A stretch of DNA of 64,000 bases from Bog-752 sp963799395 (GCA_963799395.1 CAWCWZ010000060.1:27326-91325); one strand, 5' to 3'; numbered from the stretch's first letter, positions 8,166 to 18,308 are shown. A program made the numbers and translations. Notes: generated from the letters alone by a model not told the origin.

Positions 8166-9164
8166 CTAAAGCCGGGCGGCGACGGCCCGGGCGAACTCCT
8201 GCGTGCCGGCCGCGCCGCCCAGGTCGGGCGTCAGCTGCCGACCCTCGGCGATGACGGCGGCCACGGCGTCGTGGAGGCGCGCGGCGGCGACGGTCTCGCC
8301 CAGGTGCTCGAGCATGAGCACGCCCGACAGCAGAAAGGCCGTGGGGTTCACGATGTCGCGCCCGGCGATGTCGGGGCCGCTGCCGTGCACGGCCTCGAAC
8401 ACGGCGGCGTCGGCGCCCACGTTGGCCCCCGGCGCGACCCCGGGGCCGCCGATCAGTCCGGCGCAGAGGTCGCTGACGATGTCGCCGTAGAGATTGGGGC
8501 AGACGAGCACGTCGAAGCGCTCGGGCGCCATCACGAGCTGCTGGCAGAGGTTGTCGACGATACGGTCGTCGAACTCGACGTCGGGGTAGGCCGCGGCCAC
8601 CTCCCGGGCGACGCGCAGGAACAGGCCGTCGGTGAGCTTCATGATGTTGGCCTTGTGCACGGCCGTGACCCTGTGGCGGCCGTGAGCCCGGGCGTACTCG
8701 AAGGCGTAGCGCACGATGCGCTCGCTGCCGCGCCGCGTGATGACCTTGACGGACTCGGCGACGTCGGGAGTGAGCTGGTGCTCGATGCCGGTGTACAGGT
8801 CTTCGGTGTTCTCGCGCACGACCACGAGGTCGATGCCCGTGAAGCGACTGGGCACGCCGACGAGCGACTTCGCCGGTCGCAGGCAGGCGTAGAGGTCGAG
8901 AGCCACGCGCAGCGCCACGTTGACCGAACGAAAGCCCGATCCCACCGGAGTCGTGACCGGCCCCTTCATGGCGACCTTCGTGGCCCTGACCGACTCGACG
9001 ACCTCGTCGGGCAGCGGTGTGCCGCGGCGCTCCAGCACCGCGGCGCCGGCGTCGTGGCGCTCCCAGACGATGGCCACGCCGCTGGCGGCGATCACGGTCT
9101 CGAGGGCGGCGGCCAGCTCGGGGCCGGTGCCGTCGCCGGGAATGAGCGTCACATGATAGGCCAT
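8166..9164 (-). CDS. NAD-dependent isocitrate/homoisocitrate dehydrogenase-like enzyme
   Basis: A beta-decarboxylating dehydrogenase of the isocitrate/isopropylmalate family, 332 residues, complete. It has LIPGDGTGPEL at the N-terminus, SGFRSVNVALRVALDLYACLRP near residues 90-110, VVVRENTEDLYTGIEH, the NAD-site LYGDIVSDLCAG and GSGPDIAG. The substrate-loop pattern S-x-N-x-A-L-R is that of NAD-isocitrate dehydrogenases, where Ser and Asn contact isocitrate. Isopropylmalate dehydrogenases instead have a leucine-rich loop. It closes an operon with a homocitrate/citrate-synthase-like enzyme and aconitase-like subunits. Isocitrate is therefore the favoured substrate, with homoisocitrate an alternative. 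It starts at ATG 9164, just after the small-subunit stop, and ends in TAG. Confidence 0.78.
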   Translation of the reverse strand: MAYHVTLIPGDGTGPELAAALETVIAASGVAIVWERHDAGAAVLERRGTPLPDEVVESVRATKVAMKGPVTTPVGSGFRSVNVALRVALDLYACLRPAKSLVGVPSRFTGIDLVVVRENTEDLYTGIEHQLTPDVAESVKVITRRGSERIVRYAFEYARAHGRHRVTAVHKANIMKLTDGLFLRVAREVAAAYPDVEFDDRIVDNLCQQLVMAPERFDVLVCPNLYGDIVSDLCAGLIGGPGVAPGANVGADAAVFEAVHGSGPDIAGRDIVNPTAFLLSGVLMLEHLGETVAAARLHDAVAAVIAEGRQLTPDLGGAAGTQEFARAVAARL

Positions 9165-9169
9165 CGACT

Positions 9170-9700
9170 TCAGCCCTCGGGCAGGTGGAACTCGCCGTAC
9201 TTGCGGAAGTGCTCGACGAGGCCGCCGTCGGAGAGGATCTTGAGCATGACCGGCGGCAGCGGCGCGAACGGCACGACGGCGCCCTTGGTCAGGTCGCGGA
9301 CCTCGCCGGCGGCGAGATCGACCTCGAGGTCGTCCCACTGCTCGATCGCGCTCGTGTCGCAGACGAGCACCGGCAGCCCGACGTTGATCGCGTTGCGAAA
9401 GAAGATGCGGGCGAACGACTGGGCGAGCACCGCCCCGACGCCAGCGATGCGGATGATGCGCGGTGCGTGCTCGCGGCTCGAGCCGAGGCCGAAGTTGCGT
9501 CCCCCGACCACGAAGTCGCCCGGCTTGAGGCGCTTGGCGAACTCGGGGTTTTCGTCTTCGAGGACGTGCTTGGCCAGCTCGGGCAGGTCGGTGCGCAGGT
9601 GGAACAGCCGGCCCGGGGCGATCTGGTCGGTCGAGATGTCGTTCCCGAACGTCCAGGCGCGCCCACGCAGGACGTCGCTCGCACCGCCGGCCGCGGGCAT
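9170..9700 (-). CDS. Aconitase/homoaconitase/isopropylmalate dehydratase-type small subunit
   Basis: The swivel-domain small subunit (176 residues) of a two-subunit LeuCD-type hydro-lyase that isomerises a hydroxy acid through its dehydrated form. It shows GNDISTDQIAPGRL, the family signature GGRNFGLGSSREHAP and the buried AQSFARIFFRNAINVGLPVL. After GRL the specificity loop reads HLRTD, similar to the YLRT loop reported for homoaconitases, rather than the hydrophobic loop of isopropylmalate isomerases. A tricarboxylate such as citrate or homocitrate is therefore favoured over isopropylmalate. It follows the cyclophilin gene after 3 bp and precedes the dehydrogenase after 5 bp, within one operon. 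Confidence 0.82.
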   Translation of the reverse strand: MPAAGGASDVLRGRAWTFGNDISTDQIAPGRLFHLRTDLPELAKHVLEDENPEFAKRLKPGDFVVGGRNFGLGSSREHAPRIIRIAGVGAVLAQSFARIFFRNAINVGLPVLVCDTSAIEQWDDLEVDLAAGEVRDLTKGAVVPFAPLPPVMLKILSDGGLVEHFRKYGEFHLPEG

Positions 9701-9703
9701 CGC

Positions 9704-10219
9704 TCAGACGTCGCTTTCGGTGATGGTCACGCTGGTCATGGCGAGGCCCGGCTCGTGGGCGCTCATGGGGTCGCGCTCGGGGATGGAGTAGACGACGTCC
9801 ATGCCCGAGGTGACGCGACCGAAGACCGCGTGCTTGCCGTCGAGATGCGGCGTGGCCTTGTGGGTGATGAAGAACTGCGAGCCGTTGGTGTTGGGGCCGG
9901 CGTTGGCCATGGAGAGCACGCCGGGGCCGTCGTGGCGCAGGCTCGGGTCGAACTCGTCGGCGAACCTGTAGCCGGGGCCACCGCGACCGGTGCCGGTCGG
10001 ATCGCCGGTCTGGGCCATGAAGTTACCGATGACGCGGTGGAACGTGACGCCGTCGTAGTAGCCGTCGCGCGCCAGGAAGACGAAGTTGTTGACGGTGACG
10101 GGGACCTTGTCGGCGTAGAGCTCGGCGACGATGTCGCCGCGCTCGGTCGAGATGGTGGCGGTGTAGCGCCTGGCCGGGTCGATGACCATCGGCGGCGGCG
10201 CGTCGTACTGCTTAGCCAT
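9704..10219 (-). CDS. Peptidyl-prolyl cis-trans isomerase, cyclophilin type
   Basis: A 171-residue single-domain cyclophilin that accelerates proline isomerisation during protein folding. It contains the catalytic FHRVIGNFMAQTGDPTGTG segment (Arg in FHR, and the F..Q residues), FADEF, LSMANAGPNTNGSQFFIT and LDGKHAVFGRV, all standard active-site parts. There is no signal peptide, so it is cytoplasmic. The ATG at 10219 follows AGGAG and overlaps the end of the large-subunit gene by 8 bases. It is thus inserted between the two subunit genes of an aconitase-type enzyme, an unusual position. Co-expression is likely; a specific link to folding of that enzyme is speculation. Confidence 0.92.
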   Translation of the reverse strand: MAKQYDAPPPMVIDPARRYTATISTERGDIVAELYADKVPVTVNNFVFLARDGYYDGVTFHRVIGNFMAQTGDPTGTGRGGPGYRFADEFDPSLRHDGPGVLSMANAGPNTNGSQFFITHKATPHLDGKHAVFGRVTSGMDVVYSIPERDPMSAHEPGLAMTSVTITESDV

Positions 10220-11510
10220 GCTGCTCTCCTTTGTCTGAAAGCTCGCCCGAGCCGAGCAGCTCGCGCGGATCAACGATCTCGCCGGCGACGGCCGCCGCGG
10301 CGGCCGTGAGCGGCGAAGCGAGGTAGATGGCGCCCTGGGGATTGCCCATGCGTCCCTTGAAGTTGCGGTTGGCCGTGCTCACGCAGACCTCGCCGTCGGC
10401 GAGGATGCCTTCGTGGACCCCGACGCAGGCGCCGCAGCCGGGGTTGGTGACGACGGCGCCGGCGTCGGCGAACGCCTGCAGCAGGCCTTCGTCGGCGGCC
10501 GCCCGCCAGACGGCCCGCGAGGCCGGTGTGACGATCAGGCGGGTGCGGGCCGCGCGCTGGTGGCCGCGCAGGAGCCGGGCCGCCGCGCGCAGGTCCTCGA
10601 GGCGCCCGTTCGTGCAGGTGCCGATGAGGACCTGGTCGACTCTGGTGCCGGCGACCTCGGCGGCCGGGTGCACGTTGTCGACCGTGTGCGGCGCCGCGAC
10701 GACCGGCACGAGCTCGTCGGCGATGTACGACAGCGAGCGCTCGTAGGCGGCGCCCGGGTCGGGCGCCACCGGGCGATAGTGGGCCTCGCGGTCGTGGGCG
10801 GAGAGGAACGCCCGTGTTACCTCGTCGGCGGCCACGAGGCCGGTCTTGGCGCCCGCTTCGACGGCCATGTTGGTCAGGGTGAGCCGTTCGTGCATGGGCA
10901 GCGCCTCGATGGCCGGGCCGCCGAACTCGAGCGCCTTGTAGGTGGCGCCGTCGGCGCCCAGGCGGCCGATGATCGTGAGGATGAGGTCTTTGGCGGTGAC
11001 GCCGTCGGCGAAGCGCCCACCGACCTCAATACGGAAGGTCTCGGGCACGCGCAGCCAGGTCTGCCCGGTCGCCATGCCGATGGCGACGTCGGTGGAGCCC
11101 ATGCCCGTGGCAAAGGCGCCCAGGGCGCCGGCCGTGCAGGTGTGCGAGTCGGCGCCGATCACGATGTCACCCGGCTTGGCGTAGGTTTCGGCGACGCGCT
11201 GGTGACAGACACCCATCTCGACGTCGGAGAGCGTCGCTCCCGTCTCGGCGCAGAAACGGCGCACGAGCTGGTGGGCGTTGGAGAGCTCGACCCGCGGCGA
11301 CGGCGCCGCATGGTCGATGAAGAAGACGGCGGTCGGCACGCTCACGCGCACCCGTCCGAGGTCGCGCAGCTGCTGGATGGCGAGCGGCCCGGTGCCGTCC
11401 TGGGCGATGGCCAGATCGACGAGGCAGACGACGATCTGGCCGGGGACGACCGCTTCGAGGCCGGCGTGCGCGGCGATGACCTTCTCGGCGATGGTGGCGG
11501 GCGCGGTCAC
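10212..11510 (-). CDS. Aconitase/homoaconitase/isopropylmalate dehydratase-type large subunit
   Basis: The catalytic large subunit (432 residues) holding the [4Fe-4S] cluster of a LeuC-type hydro-lyase. Seen are VVCLVDLAIAQDGTGPLAIQQ near the N-terminus, GADSHTCTAGALGAFATGMGSTDVA, LIGTCTNGRLEDLRAAA and NPGCGACVGVHEGILADGE. These supply the three cluster cysteines and the substrate-binding DSHT. The length is that of LeuC/homoaconitase large subunits, much shorter than one-chain aconitases. The start is GTG 11510, 19 bp after the synthase gene; it ends in TAA. With the adjacent synthase and ICDH-like enzyme it probably forms citrate to isocitrate or the homologous homocitrate step. Confidence 0.85.
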   Translation of the reverse strand: MTAPATIAEKVIAAHAGLEAVVPGQIVVCLVDLAIAQDGTGPLAIQQLRDLGRVRVSVPTAVFFIDHAAPSPRVELSNAHQLVRRFCAETGATLSDVEMGVCHQRVAETYAKPGDIVIGADSHTCTAGALGAFATGMGSTDVAIGMATGQTWLRVPETFRIEVGGRFADGVTAKDLILTIIGRLGADGATYKALEFGGPAIEALPMHERLTLTNMAVEAGAKTGLVAADEVTRAFLSAHDREAHYRPVAPDPGAAYERSLSYIADELVPVVAAPHTVDNVHPAAEVAGTRVDQVLIGTCTNGRLEDLRAAARLLRGHQRAARTRLIVTPASRAVWRAAADEGLLQAFADAGAVVTNPGCGACVGVHEGILADGEVCVSTANRNFKGRMGNPQGAIYLASPLTAAAAAVAGEIVDPRELLGSGELSDKGEQHG

Positions 11511-11529
11511 GCGGGGCCGCCGGGCGCGA

Positions 11530-12768
11530 TCATGCCGGGCCGCCGGGCGCGGCCGCGCCGGCGCTCGGCAGGGGCAGCTCGTCGCCGAGCCGCGCGATGT
11601 AGTCCTGGTAGATGTACATGATCTCCTTGGAGAACAGCGCCCGCTTGAGCTCGACCGCCGTCTGGCGCACCATCTTCAGGAGCTCGTCGGCGTCGTGGTC
11701 GGAGAGCTCGATGCCGAACTCCTGGAACTTGCGCAAGATGGTGCGCGACCCCGAGTGCTTGCCGACCACGATCTGCCGTTCGAGACCGACGTCTTCGGGC
11801 GCGTAGGCTTCGTAGTTGAGCGGGTTCTTGATGACGCCGTCGGCGTGGATGCCCGACTCGTGGGCGAAGACGTTGGTGCCGACGATGCTCTTCCAGGCGG
11901 GGATGGTGCGCGCCGAGGCGGCGGCAACGTACTCGCAGAGCTCGCGAAAGCGCGAGGTGTGCAGGCCGAGGTCGACCTGGCCGATGAACTTGAGCGCCAT
12001 GACGACCTCTTCGAGGGCCGCGTTGCCGGCCCGCTCGCCGAGACCGTTCACGGTGGTGTTGACGTAGGTCGCCCCCGCCTTGATGCCGGCGAGGGCGTTG
12101 GCCGTGGCCATGCCGAAGTCGTCGTGGGTGTGCATCTCGATCTCGAGACCCTGACGCGTGAGAAAGCTGATCACGTTGTAGGTGTCGAACGGGTCGAGGA
12201 TACCGAGCGTGTCGCAGAAACGCAGGCGGTCGGCGCCCTCCTCCTTGGCCGCCCGGGCGAAGCGCAGCAGGAACTCGAGGTCGGCCCGCGAGGCGTCTTC
12301 GGCGTTGACCGACACGTACACGTCGTGCTCCTTGGCGAAGGCCACGCAGGCGCGGATCTGGTCGAGCACCCACTGGCGCGACTTCTGCAGCTTGTGCTCG
12401 ATGTGGATGTCGCTCGCCGACATGGAGATGGCGACGGCGTCGACGCCGCAGTCGAGGGAGTGCTGGATGTCGGCGACGACCGCCCGGTTCCAGGCGAGGA
12501 TCGAGGGCTTGAGGCCGAGCTCGACGATCTGCGTGATGACCTGCTTCTCGTCGCCGAGCATGGCCGGGATGCCGACCTCGATCTGGTGCACGCCGACCTC
12601 GTTCAACAGCTTGGCGATGCGGATCTTCTCGTGGTTCGAGAAGACGACGCCGGCGGTCTGCTCGCCGTCGCGCAGGGTGGTGTCGTCGATGCGCACTGGG
12701 GGACCTTCGGCGGGCGCCTCTTCGACGATGACGAAGCTCGAGAGATCACCTGGTTTGAAGTCAGTCAT
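11530..12768 (-). CDS. Homocitrate synthase/Re-citrate synthase family enzyme
   Basis: An acetyl-CoA-dependent condensing enzyme of the alpha-isopropylmalate/homocitrate synthase family, 412 residues. The TIM barrel shows DDTTLRDGEQTAGVVFSNHEK near residue 28, EVGIPAM, IEMHTHDDFGMATANALAG (metal-binding HTH) and NGLGERAGNAALEEVV. It resembles NifV-type homocitrate synthases and lacks the long C-terminal regulatory domain of leucine-pathway enzymes. Re-citrate synthases of Clostridium kluyveri and Dehalococcoides belong to this same group. Because the dehydrogenase downstream has isocitrate-type residues, citrate formation from oxaloacetate is a strong alternative to homocitrate formation. It is the first gene of the operon; the ATG follows a GGGGGT site. 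Confidence 0.8.
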   Translation of the reverse strand: MTDFKPGDLSSFVIVEEAPAEGPPVRIDDTTLRDGEQTAGVVFSNHEKIRIAKLLNEVGVHQIEVGIPAMLGDEKQVITQIVELGLKPSILAWNRAVVADIQHSLDCGVDAVAISMSASDIHIEHKLQKSRQWVLDQIRACVAFAKEHDVYVSVNAEDASRADLEFLLRFARAAKEEGADRLRFCDTLGILDPFDTYNVISFLTRQGLEIEMHTHDDFGMATANALAGIKAGATYVNTTVNGLGERAGNAALEEVVMALKFIGQVDLGLHTSRFRELCEYVAAASARTIPAWKSIVGTNVFAHESGIHADGVIKNPLNYEAYAPEDVGLERQIVVGKHSGSRTILRKFQEFGIELSDHDADELLKMVRQTAVELKRALFSKEIMYIYQDYIARLGDELPLPSAGAAAPGGPA

Positions 12769-12823
12769 GCTCGTACCCCCGAATCACCGTCCGACGGTCT
12801 CCGGCGCCCTCACCGGGACCGCA

Positions 12824-12852
12824 CCAATATGCAGGCGGTGGGAATGAGACAA
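12824..12852 (-). promoter_or_regulatory. Promoter for the citrate/homocitrate operon
   Basis: On the minus strand TTGTCT (12852-12847), a 17-base spacer, and TATTGG (12829-12824) form a plausible sigma-A promoter about 50 bases upstream of the synthase start. A 7-bp inverted repeat at 12860-12882 lies just upstream of the -35 and could be a weak gatB terminator or an operator. Confidence 0.42.
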
Positions 12853-12936
12853 GCCGCGCCATGCACGCGCGAGCCGTGCATGTGGGCAAGAGTCTGCATC
12901 ATTGTTCCACAGGGCGGTCACCTCTGGCAATCACCG

Positions 12937-14387
12937 TCAACCGGACAGCGCCGCCTTCACGAGCTCGCCCACGAGCTGGGGGTTCGCCTTGCCCTGCGTG
13001 GCCTTCATCACCTGGCCGACGAAGAAGCCGGCGAGCTGTTGCTTGCCGGCCCGGTACTGTTCGACCTGGGCCGGGTGCGCGGCCAGCACCGCGGCGACGA
13101 CCGCTTCGAGCTCGGCCGAGTCGGAGACCTGGCCGAGGTCGTGCCGGCGGACGATGTCGAGCGGCTCGCCACGCTCCTCGACCATGAGAGCGAACACCTG
13201 CTTGGCTCCCGTACCCGACAGCTCGCCGTCGGCGACGAGGCGCAGCAACGCGGCCAGGCGGGCCGCCGTCACGTGTCCGTGGCCGGGTTCGAGACCGGCG
13301 CCGTTCAGGTGAGCCGAGTACTCGCCCATCGCCCAGTTGGCCGCCAGCTTGGCGCCGATGCCCTCGGCGACGAGCTGCTCGTAGAAGCCCGCCATGGCCG
13401 ACCCGCCGCCGAGCACGGTGGCGTCGTAACGCGACAGCCCGTACTGGGCCATGAAGCGCGCGACGCGGGCCGCCGGCAGCTCGGGCAGCGCCCGCCGCAC
13501 CCCGTCGACCCAGGCCACGGTCGTCGTCAACGGCACGAGGTCGGGCTCGCGGAAGTAGCGGTAGTCGTGCGCCTCCTCTTTGGAGCGCAGCGGCGTCGTG
13601 GCGCCGCTCTCGGGGTCGAAGTGCAGCGTCTCCTGGTCGATCGTACCGCCCGCCTCGAGCACGGCGATCTGGCGCGGCAGCTCGGATTCGAGCGCCTGCT
13701 GCAGGAACCGGAAGCTGTTCATGTTCTTGAGCTCGGTGCGGGTGCCGAGACGGTCGCTGCCGGCGGGCCGGACGCTGATGTTGGCGTCCCAGCGGATCTG
13801 GCCCTCCTCCATGTTGCAGGCGCTCACGCCCAGGCCGATCACCAGGTTGCGCAGTTGCTGAAGGAACTCGCGGGCCGCCTCGGGCGACAGGATGTCGGGC
13901 TCGCCGACGATCTCGATCAGCGGCGTGCCGCCGCGGTTGAAGTCGACCATCGAGTACTCGGAGCCGGCGATCCGCCCGGCCTCGCCGCCGGCGTGGACCA
14001 GCTTGGCCGCGTCCTCTTCCATGTGCACCCGGTTGATGCGGCAGGAGAGCTTCTCGTCGCCCACCCAGTACTCGAACGAGCCGGCCACGGCCAGCGGCTC
14101 GTCGTACTGGCTGATCTGGTAGGCCTTGGGCAGGTCGGGATAGAAGTAGTTCTTGCGGTGGAAGATGCTGCGCGGCCGCACCGTGCAGCCCAGGGCCAGG
14201 GCGATGCGCGCGGCGTACTCGACGGCGCGCTCGTTCACTACCGGTAGCGCCCCCGGGTGGGCGAGACAGACCGGGCAGGTGTGGGTGTTGGCCGGATCGC
14301 CTTTGCTCACCGCGCAGCCGCAGAACATCTTGGTCTCGGTGTCGAGCTCGACGTGGACCTCGAGGCCGATGACGGGTTCCCAGGCGC

Positions 14388-14391
<4 letters not shown>
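12937..14391 (-). CDS. gatB: Asp/Glu-tRNA(Asn/Gln) amidotransferase subunit B
   Basis: GatB binds the misacylated tRNA and activates the carboxylate with ATP in the GatCAB transamidosome, making Gln-tRNA and/or Asn-tRNA. The 484-residue protein is full length. It starts WEPVIGLEVHVELDT, followed by the zinc-site cysteines CGCAVSKGD...CPVCL, IFHRKNYFYPDLPKAYQISQYD, VHMEEDAAKLVH, VDFNRGGTPLIEIV and ELKNMNSFRFLQQAL. The C-terminal YqeY-like tail ends with GKANPQLVGELV. It overlaps gatA by four bases (ATGA), so the operon runs gatC-gatA-gatB. Bacteria of this kind commonly use GatCAB in place of GlnRS and/or AsnRS. Confidence 0.97.
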
Positions 14392-15913
<1,522 letters not shown>

Positions 15914-15917
<4 letters not shown>

Positions 15918-16198
15918 GCCTGCATCCGGGGCACGCGGAAGCAGTCGTCGCTCACCGCCGGCGCGTTGCGCAGCGCCTCGTCGCGCGGCAGGCTCGGCCG
16001 CGGCTTGTCGGGGCGCAGCACGTCGACGACCGAGAGCACGTGGGCGGTGGGCTCGACGGCAGCGAGGTCGAGCTCGCCGATCTTGTCGATGTGCTCGAGG
16101 ATCCTGGCGAGCTCGGCGGTCATGCGGTCGGCCTCGGCGACCTCGAGGCGCAGCCGGGCCAGGCGGGCGACGTGACTGACATCGTCTCGTGAGATCAT
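15914..16198 (-). CDS. gatC: Asp/Glu-tRNA(Asn/Gln) amidotransferase subunit C
   Basis: GatC is the 94-residue belt subunit that wraps around the GatA-GatB interface. It begins MISRDDVSHVARLARLRL, the typical start, then has ILEHIDKIGELDLAAVEPTAHV and LRPDKPRPSLPRDEALRNAP, the conserved middle and C-terminal parts. It is the first gene of gatCAB; its ATG at 16198 follows AGGAGG in the 60-base gap after the cold-shock terminator. It overlaps gatA by four bases. Size and motifs are normal. Confidence 0.95.
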
Positions 16199-16261
16199 CA
16201 GCGAGTCCTCCTACACACGCCCCGCTCGAGCGGGCCTGCAATCGTACCACAGCAACAAGAA

Positions 16262-16292
16262 CGGCCCCACCGGCACGAAGCCGGCGGGGCCG
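16262..16292 (-). terminator. Intrinsic terminator of the cold-shock gene
   Basis: Arms 16292-16280 and 16274-16262 form a 13-bp GC-rich stem with one mismatch and a 5-base loop. On the minus strand a T-rich run, GTTCTTGTTGC, follows at once. It lies 33 bases after the csp stop and before gatC: a textbook Rho-independent terminator. Confidence 0.8.
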
Positions 16293-16325
16293 CGGAGCGG
16301 CGTGGATCTGCGTGCGGTCGGACGG

Positions 16326-16529
16326 TCAGCCGACGGGCACGACCCTGGAGGCCTGCAGGCCCTTGTCGCTCTGGGCGATCTCAAACTCGACGGCCTGGCC
16401 CTGATTCAGGGTCTTGTAGCCGTCGACCTGGATCTCCGAGAAGTGGACGAACAGGTCTTCACCCTCTTCGCGCTCGATGAAGCCGTACCCCTTCTCATTG
16501 CTGAACCATTTCACTGTTCCTCGGGCCAA
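16326..16529 (-). CDS. csp: Cold-shock domain RNA chaperone
   Basis: A 67-residue CspA-family protein, a single OB-fold that binds single-stranded RNA and melts structure. Both nucleic-acid motifs are present: RNP1 as KGYGFI near residues 13-18 and RNP2 as LFVHF near residues 26-30, with GTVKWF at the start. I place the start at TTG 16529: AGGAGGG lies six bases upstream and the resulting protein has the exact family length. The 5' leader is about 80 bases from the predicted promoter, in keeping with post-transcriptional control of such genes, though no specific cold-shock element is recognised. It has its own terminator. Confidence 0.93.
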   Translation of the reverse strand: MARGTVKWFSNEKGYGFIEREEGEDLFVHFSEIQVDGYKTLNQGQAVEFEIAQSDKGLQASRVVPVG

Positions 16530-16616
16530 CGTGTTCCCTCCTGCTACCTGCCGCGGTATGCCGTGCGGCACCCCCCGGGGTCGCCGATAGCCGACGACCA
16601 TTCCACAACGCCGAAA

Positions 16617-16645
16617 AACTTACACCACGACGACCGGCGCTGCAA
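16617..16645 (-). promoter_or_regulatory. Promoter of the cold-shock gene
   Basis: TTGCAG (16645-16640), 17-base spacer and TAAGTT (16622-16617) on the minus strand. This gives a leader of roughly 80 bases before the TTG start. Confidence 0.5.
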
Positions 16646-16686
16646 CGCAGTAGTAGGGCTGAGATGCGGTGCCCGACGGCCGGCAC

Positions 16687-16715
16687 TTGGCAGGGACCGC
16701 GCGCGTGGGTAAAGT
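16687..16715 (+). promoter_or_regulatory. Promoter of the class III aminotransferase
   Basis: TTGGCA (16687-16692), 17-base spacer and TAAAGT (16710-16715) on the plus strand match the sigma-A consensus well. Transcription would begin near 16722, leaving a leader of about 165 bases before ATG 16889. Confidence 0.55.
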
Positions 16716-16888
16716 AGAGTGAAAGGGAAGCCTCTCCTTTCGATCGCGGCAGGGTCGCGCCAGCAGGCCGTCAGAGCCCGACTCACCCCCGCGAAACCAG
16801 AAACGGGAGATGACTCGTACCCTCGCTCTCAGGCCGCAGTGCTCCAAGGCCGGCACTGGTCGTAACACCGTGCGTTAGGAGAGAGAGG

Positions 16889-18280
16889 ATGGACGATCAG
16901 CTGCGCGAGCGTGTCCTGCACGAATCGCGCAAGGCGCTCGAGCTTATGCAGAAGTGCGCGCTCAACCGCGACGAGCAGGACGCGGTCATCGCCGACTGCG
17001 TCGAGAACTTCACGCGGTACGTCAACCCCGGCATCCTCGACTACCGCAAGTCGGTCTCGACCGACTATACGGCGGTCGAGTGGAGCGACGGCGGGGCGAC
17101 CTTCAAGGACATCCGCGGCCGCGAGTTCATCGACTGCCTGGGCGGCTTCGGCATCTACATGCTGGGCCACCGCCACCCGACGGTCATGAAGGCCGTGCTG
17201 GGCCAGCTCCGCCACCAGGCGCTGCACTCGCAGGAGCTGCTCGACCCCATGCGCGGCTACCTCTGCGAGCTGGTCGCCATGGTCACCCCCGGCGATCTGC
17301 AGTACTCGTTCCTCGTCAACTCCGGCACCGAGGCCACCGAAGGGGCGCTCAAGTTCGCCAAGGTCTACGCCTACGAGAAGAAGCCCGACCACATGCTGGG
17401 CGTGATCTCCACCACCCGGGCCTTCCACGGCAAGTCGATGGGCAGCCTCAGCGTGAGCGGCAAGCGCGAGTTCCGCGTGCCCTTCCAGCCGCTCATGCCC
17501 GGCTCGCGCTTCGTACCCTACGGCGACGCCGACGCCCTCGAGCAGGAGCTCAAGGTGTGCGACATGATCGGCTTCGACATCGCCGCCTTCATCTGCGAGC
17601 CCGTGCAGGGCGAAGCCGGCGCCATCGTGCCGCCCGACGACTACCTGCCGCAGGTGCGCGAGATCTGCACCGAGTGGGATGTCGTCTTCATCGCCGACGA
17701 GGTGCAGACCGGCATGGGCCGCACCGGCAAGCTCTGGGGCGTCGACAACTGGGATGTCGCGCCCGACATCATGACCATGGGCAAGGCCTTCGGCGGCGCG
17801 GTGATCCCCTGCGGCAACATCGTCGTCAAGGAGCGCATCTTCAAGGCCATGTTCGCCAACCCCTATCTGCACACCACGACCTTCGGCGGCAACCCCCTGG
17901 CCACGGCGGCGGCGATCGGCGCCCTGCACGCCACCCTCGAGGAGGACATCCCCCGGCAGGCGGCCGAAAAGGGCGCCTATCTGAAAGCGGGAGTCGAGAG
18001 GCTCGCCGACGACTACCCCGACCTCTTCGACGAGGTGCGCGGCCTTGGTCTGTTGATCGGTATGGAGTTCAGGACCCCCGAGATAGGCTACGCCATCTCG
18101 TCGGGCCTGTTCGGCAGCGGCGTGCTCGTCGGCGGCACCTTGAACAACGCCAAGACGCTGCGCCTCGAACCGCCGGCGGTGATCTCCTACGAGCAACTCG
18201 ACGAGGTCCTCTCGCGTCTCGAGCCCGTCCTCTCGGCGGTGCGCGATAAGCAGGCGAGCGGGGCGCTCGCCGCCCACTAG
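16889..18280 (+). CDS. Class III aminotransferase, putrescine aminotransferase-like
   Basis: A PLP-dependent omega-aminotransferase (463 residues) closest in layout to putrescine:2-oxoglutarate aminotransferase (PatA/YgjG), which has an unusual N-terminal extension of about 60 residues as here. Seen are FIDCLGGFGIYMLGHRHP, VNSGTEATEGALKFAK, TTRAFHGKSMGSLS, FICEPVQGEAGAIVP, the PLP-aspartate segment FIADEVQTGMGRTGKLWG, and MTMGKAFGGAVIPCG with the Schiff-base lysine. HTTTFGGNPLATAAA completes the site. It could act on putrescine, cadaverine or another diamine or omega-amino acid. The ATG has an AGGAGAGAG site. An amino-acid permease and an Lrp regulator lie nearby, suggesting amine or amino-acid catabolism. 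It ends in TAG. Confidence 0.87.
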   Translation: MDDQLRERVLHESRKALELMQKCALNRDEQDAVIADCVENFTRYVNPGILDYRKSVSTDYTAVEWSDGGATFKDIRGREFIDCLGGFGIYMLGHRHPTVMKAVLGQLRHQALHSQELLDPMRGYLCELVAMVTPGDLQYSFLVNSGTEATEGALKFAKVYAYEKKPDHMLGVISTTRAFHGKSMGSLSVSGKREFRVPFQPLMPGSRFVPYGDADALEQELKVCDMIGFDIAAFICEPVQGEAGAIVPPDDYLPQVREICTEWDVVFIADEVQTGMGRTGKLWGVDNWDVAPDIMTMGKAFGGAVIPCGNIVVKERIFKAMFANPYLHTTTFGGNPLATAAAIGALHATLEEDIPRQAAEKGAYLKAGVERLADDYPDLFDEVRGLGLLIGMEFRTPEIGYAISSGLFGSGVLVGGTLNNAKTLRLEPPAVISYEQLDEVLSRLEPVLSAVRDKQASGALAAH

Positions 18281-18308
18281 GGAGCGCTCCCCGGATCAGC
18301 GGAAAGTG

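Larger units (their letters stand above)
16530..16888. other. Divergent intergenic region, csp/aminotransferase
   Basis: This 359-bp gap separates two divergent genes. I see one promoter for each (listed separately) and long leaders: about 80 bases for csp and about 165 bases for the aminotransferase. No coding region, tRNA or recognisable riboswitch is visible. Confidence 0.6.

Noticed and set aside
11278..14247. A 989-codon open frame on the plus strand
   Set aside because: It lies opposite the homocitrate/citrate synthase and gatB genes, has biased composition and no recognisable domains.
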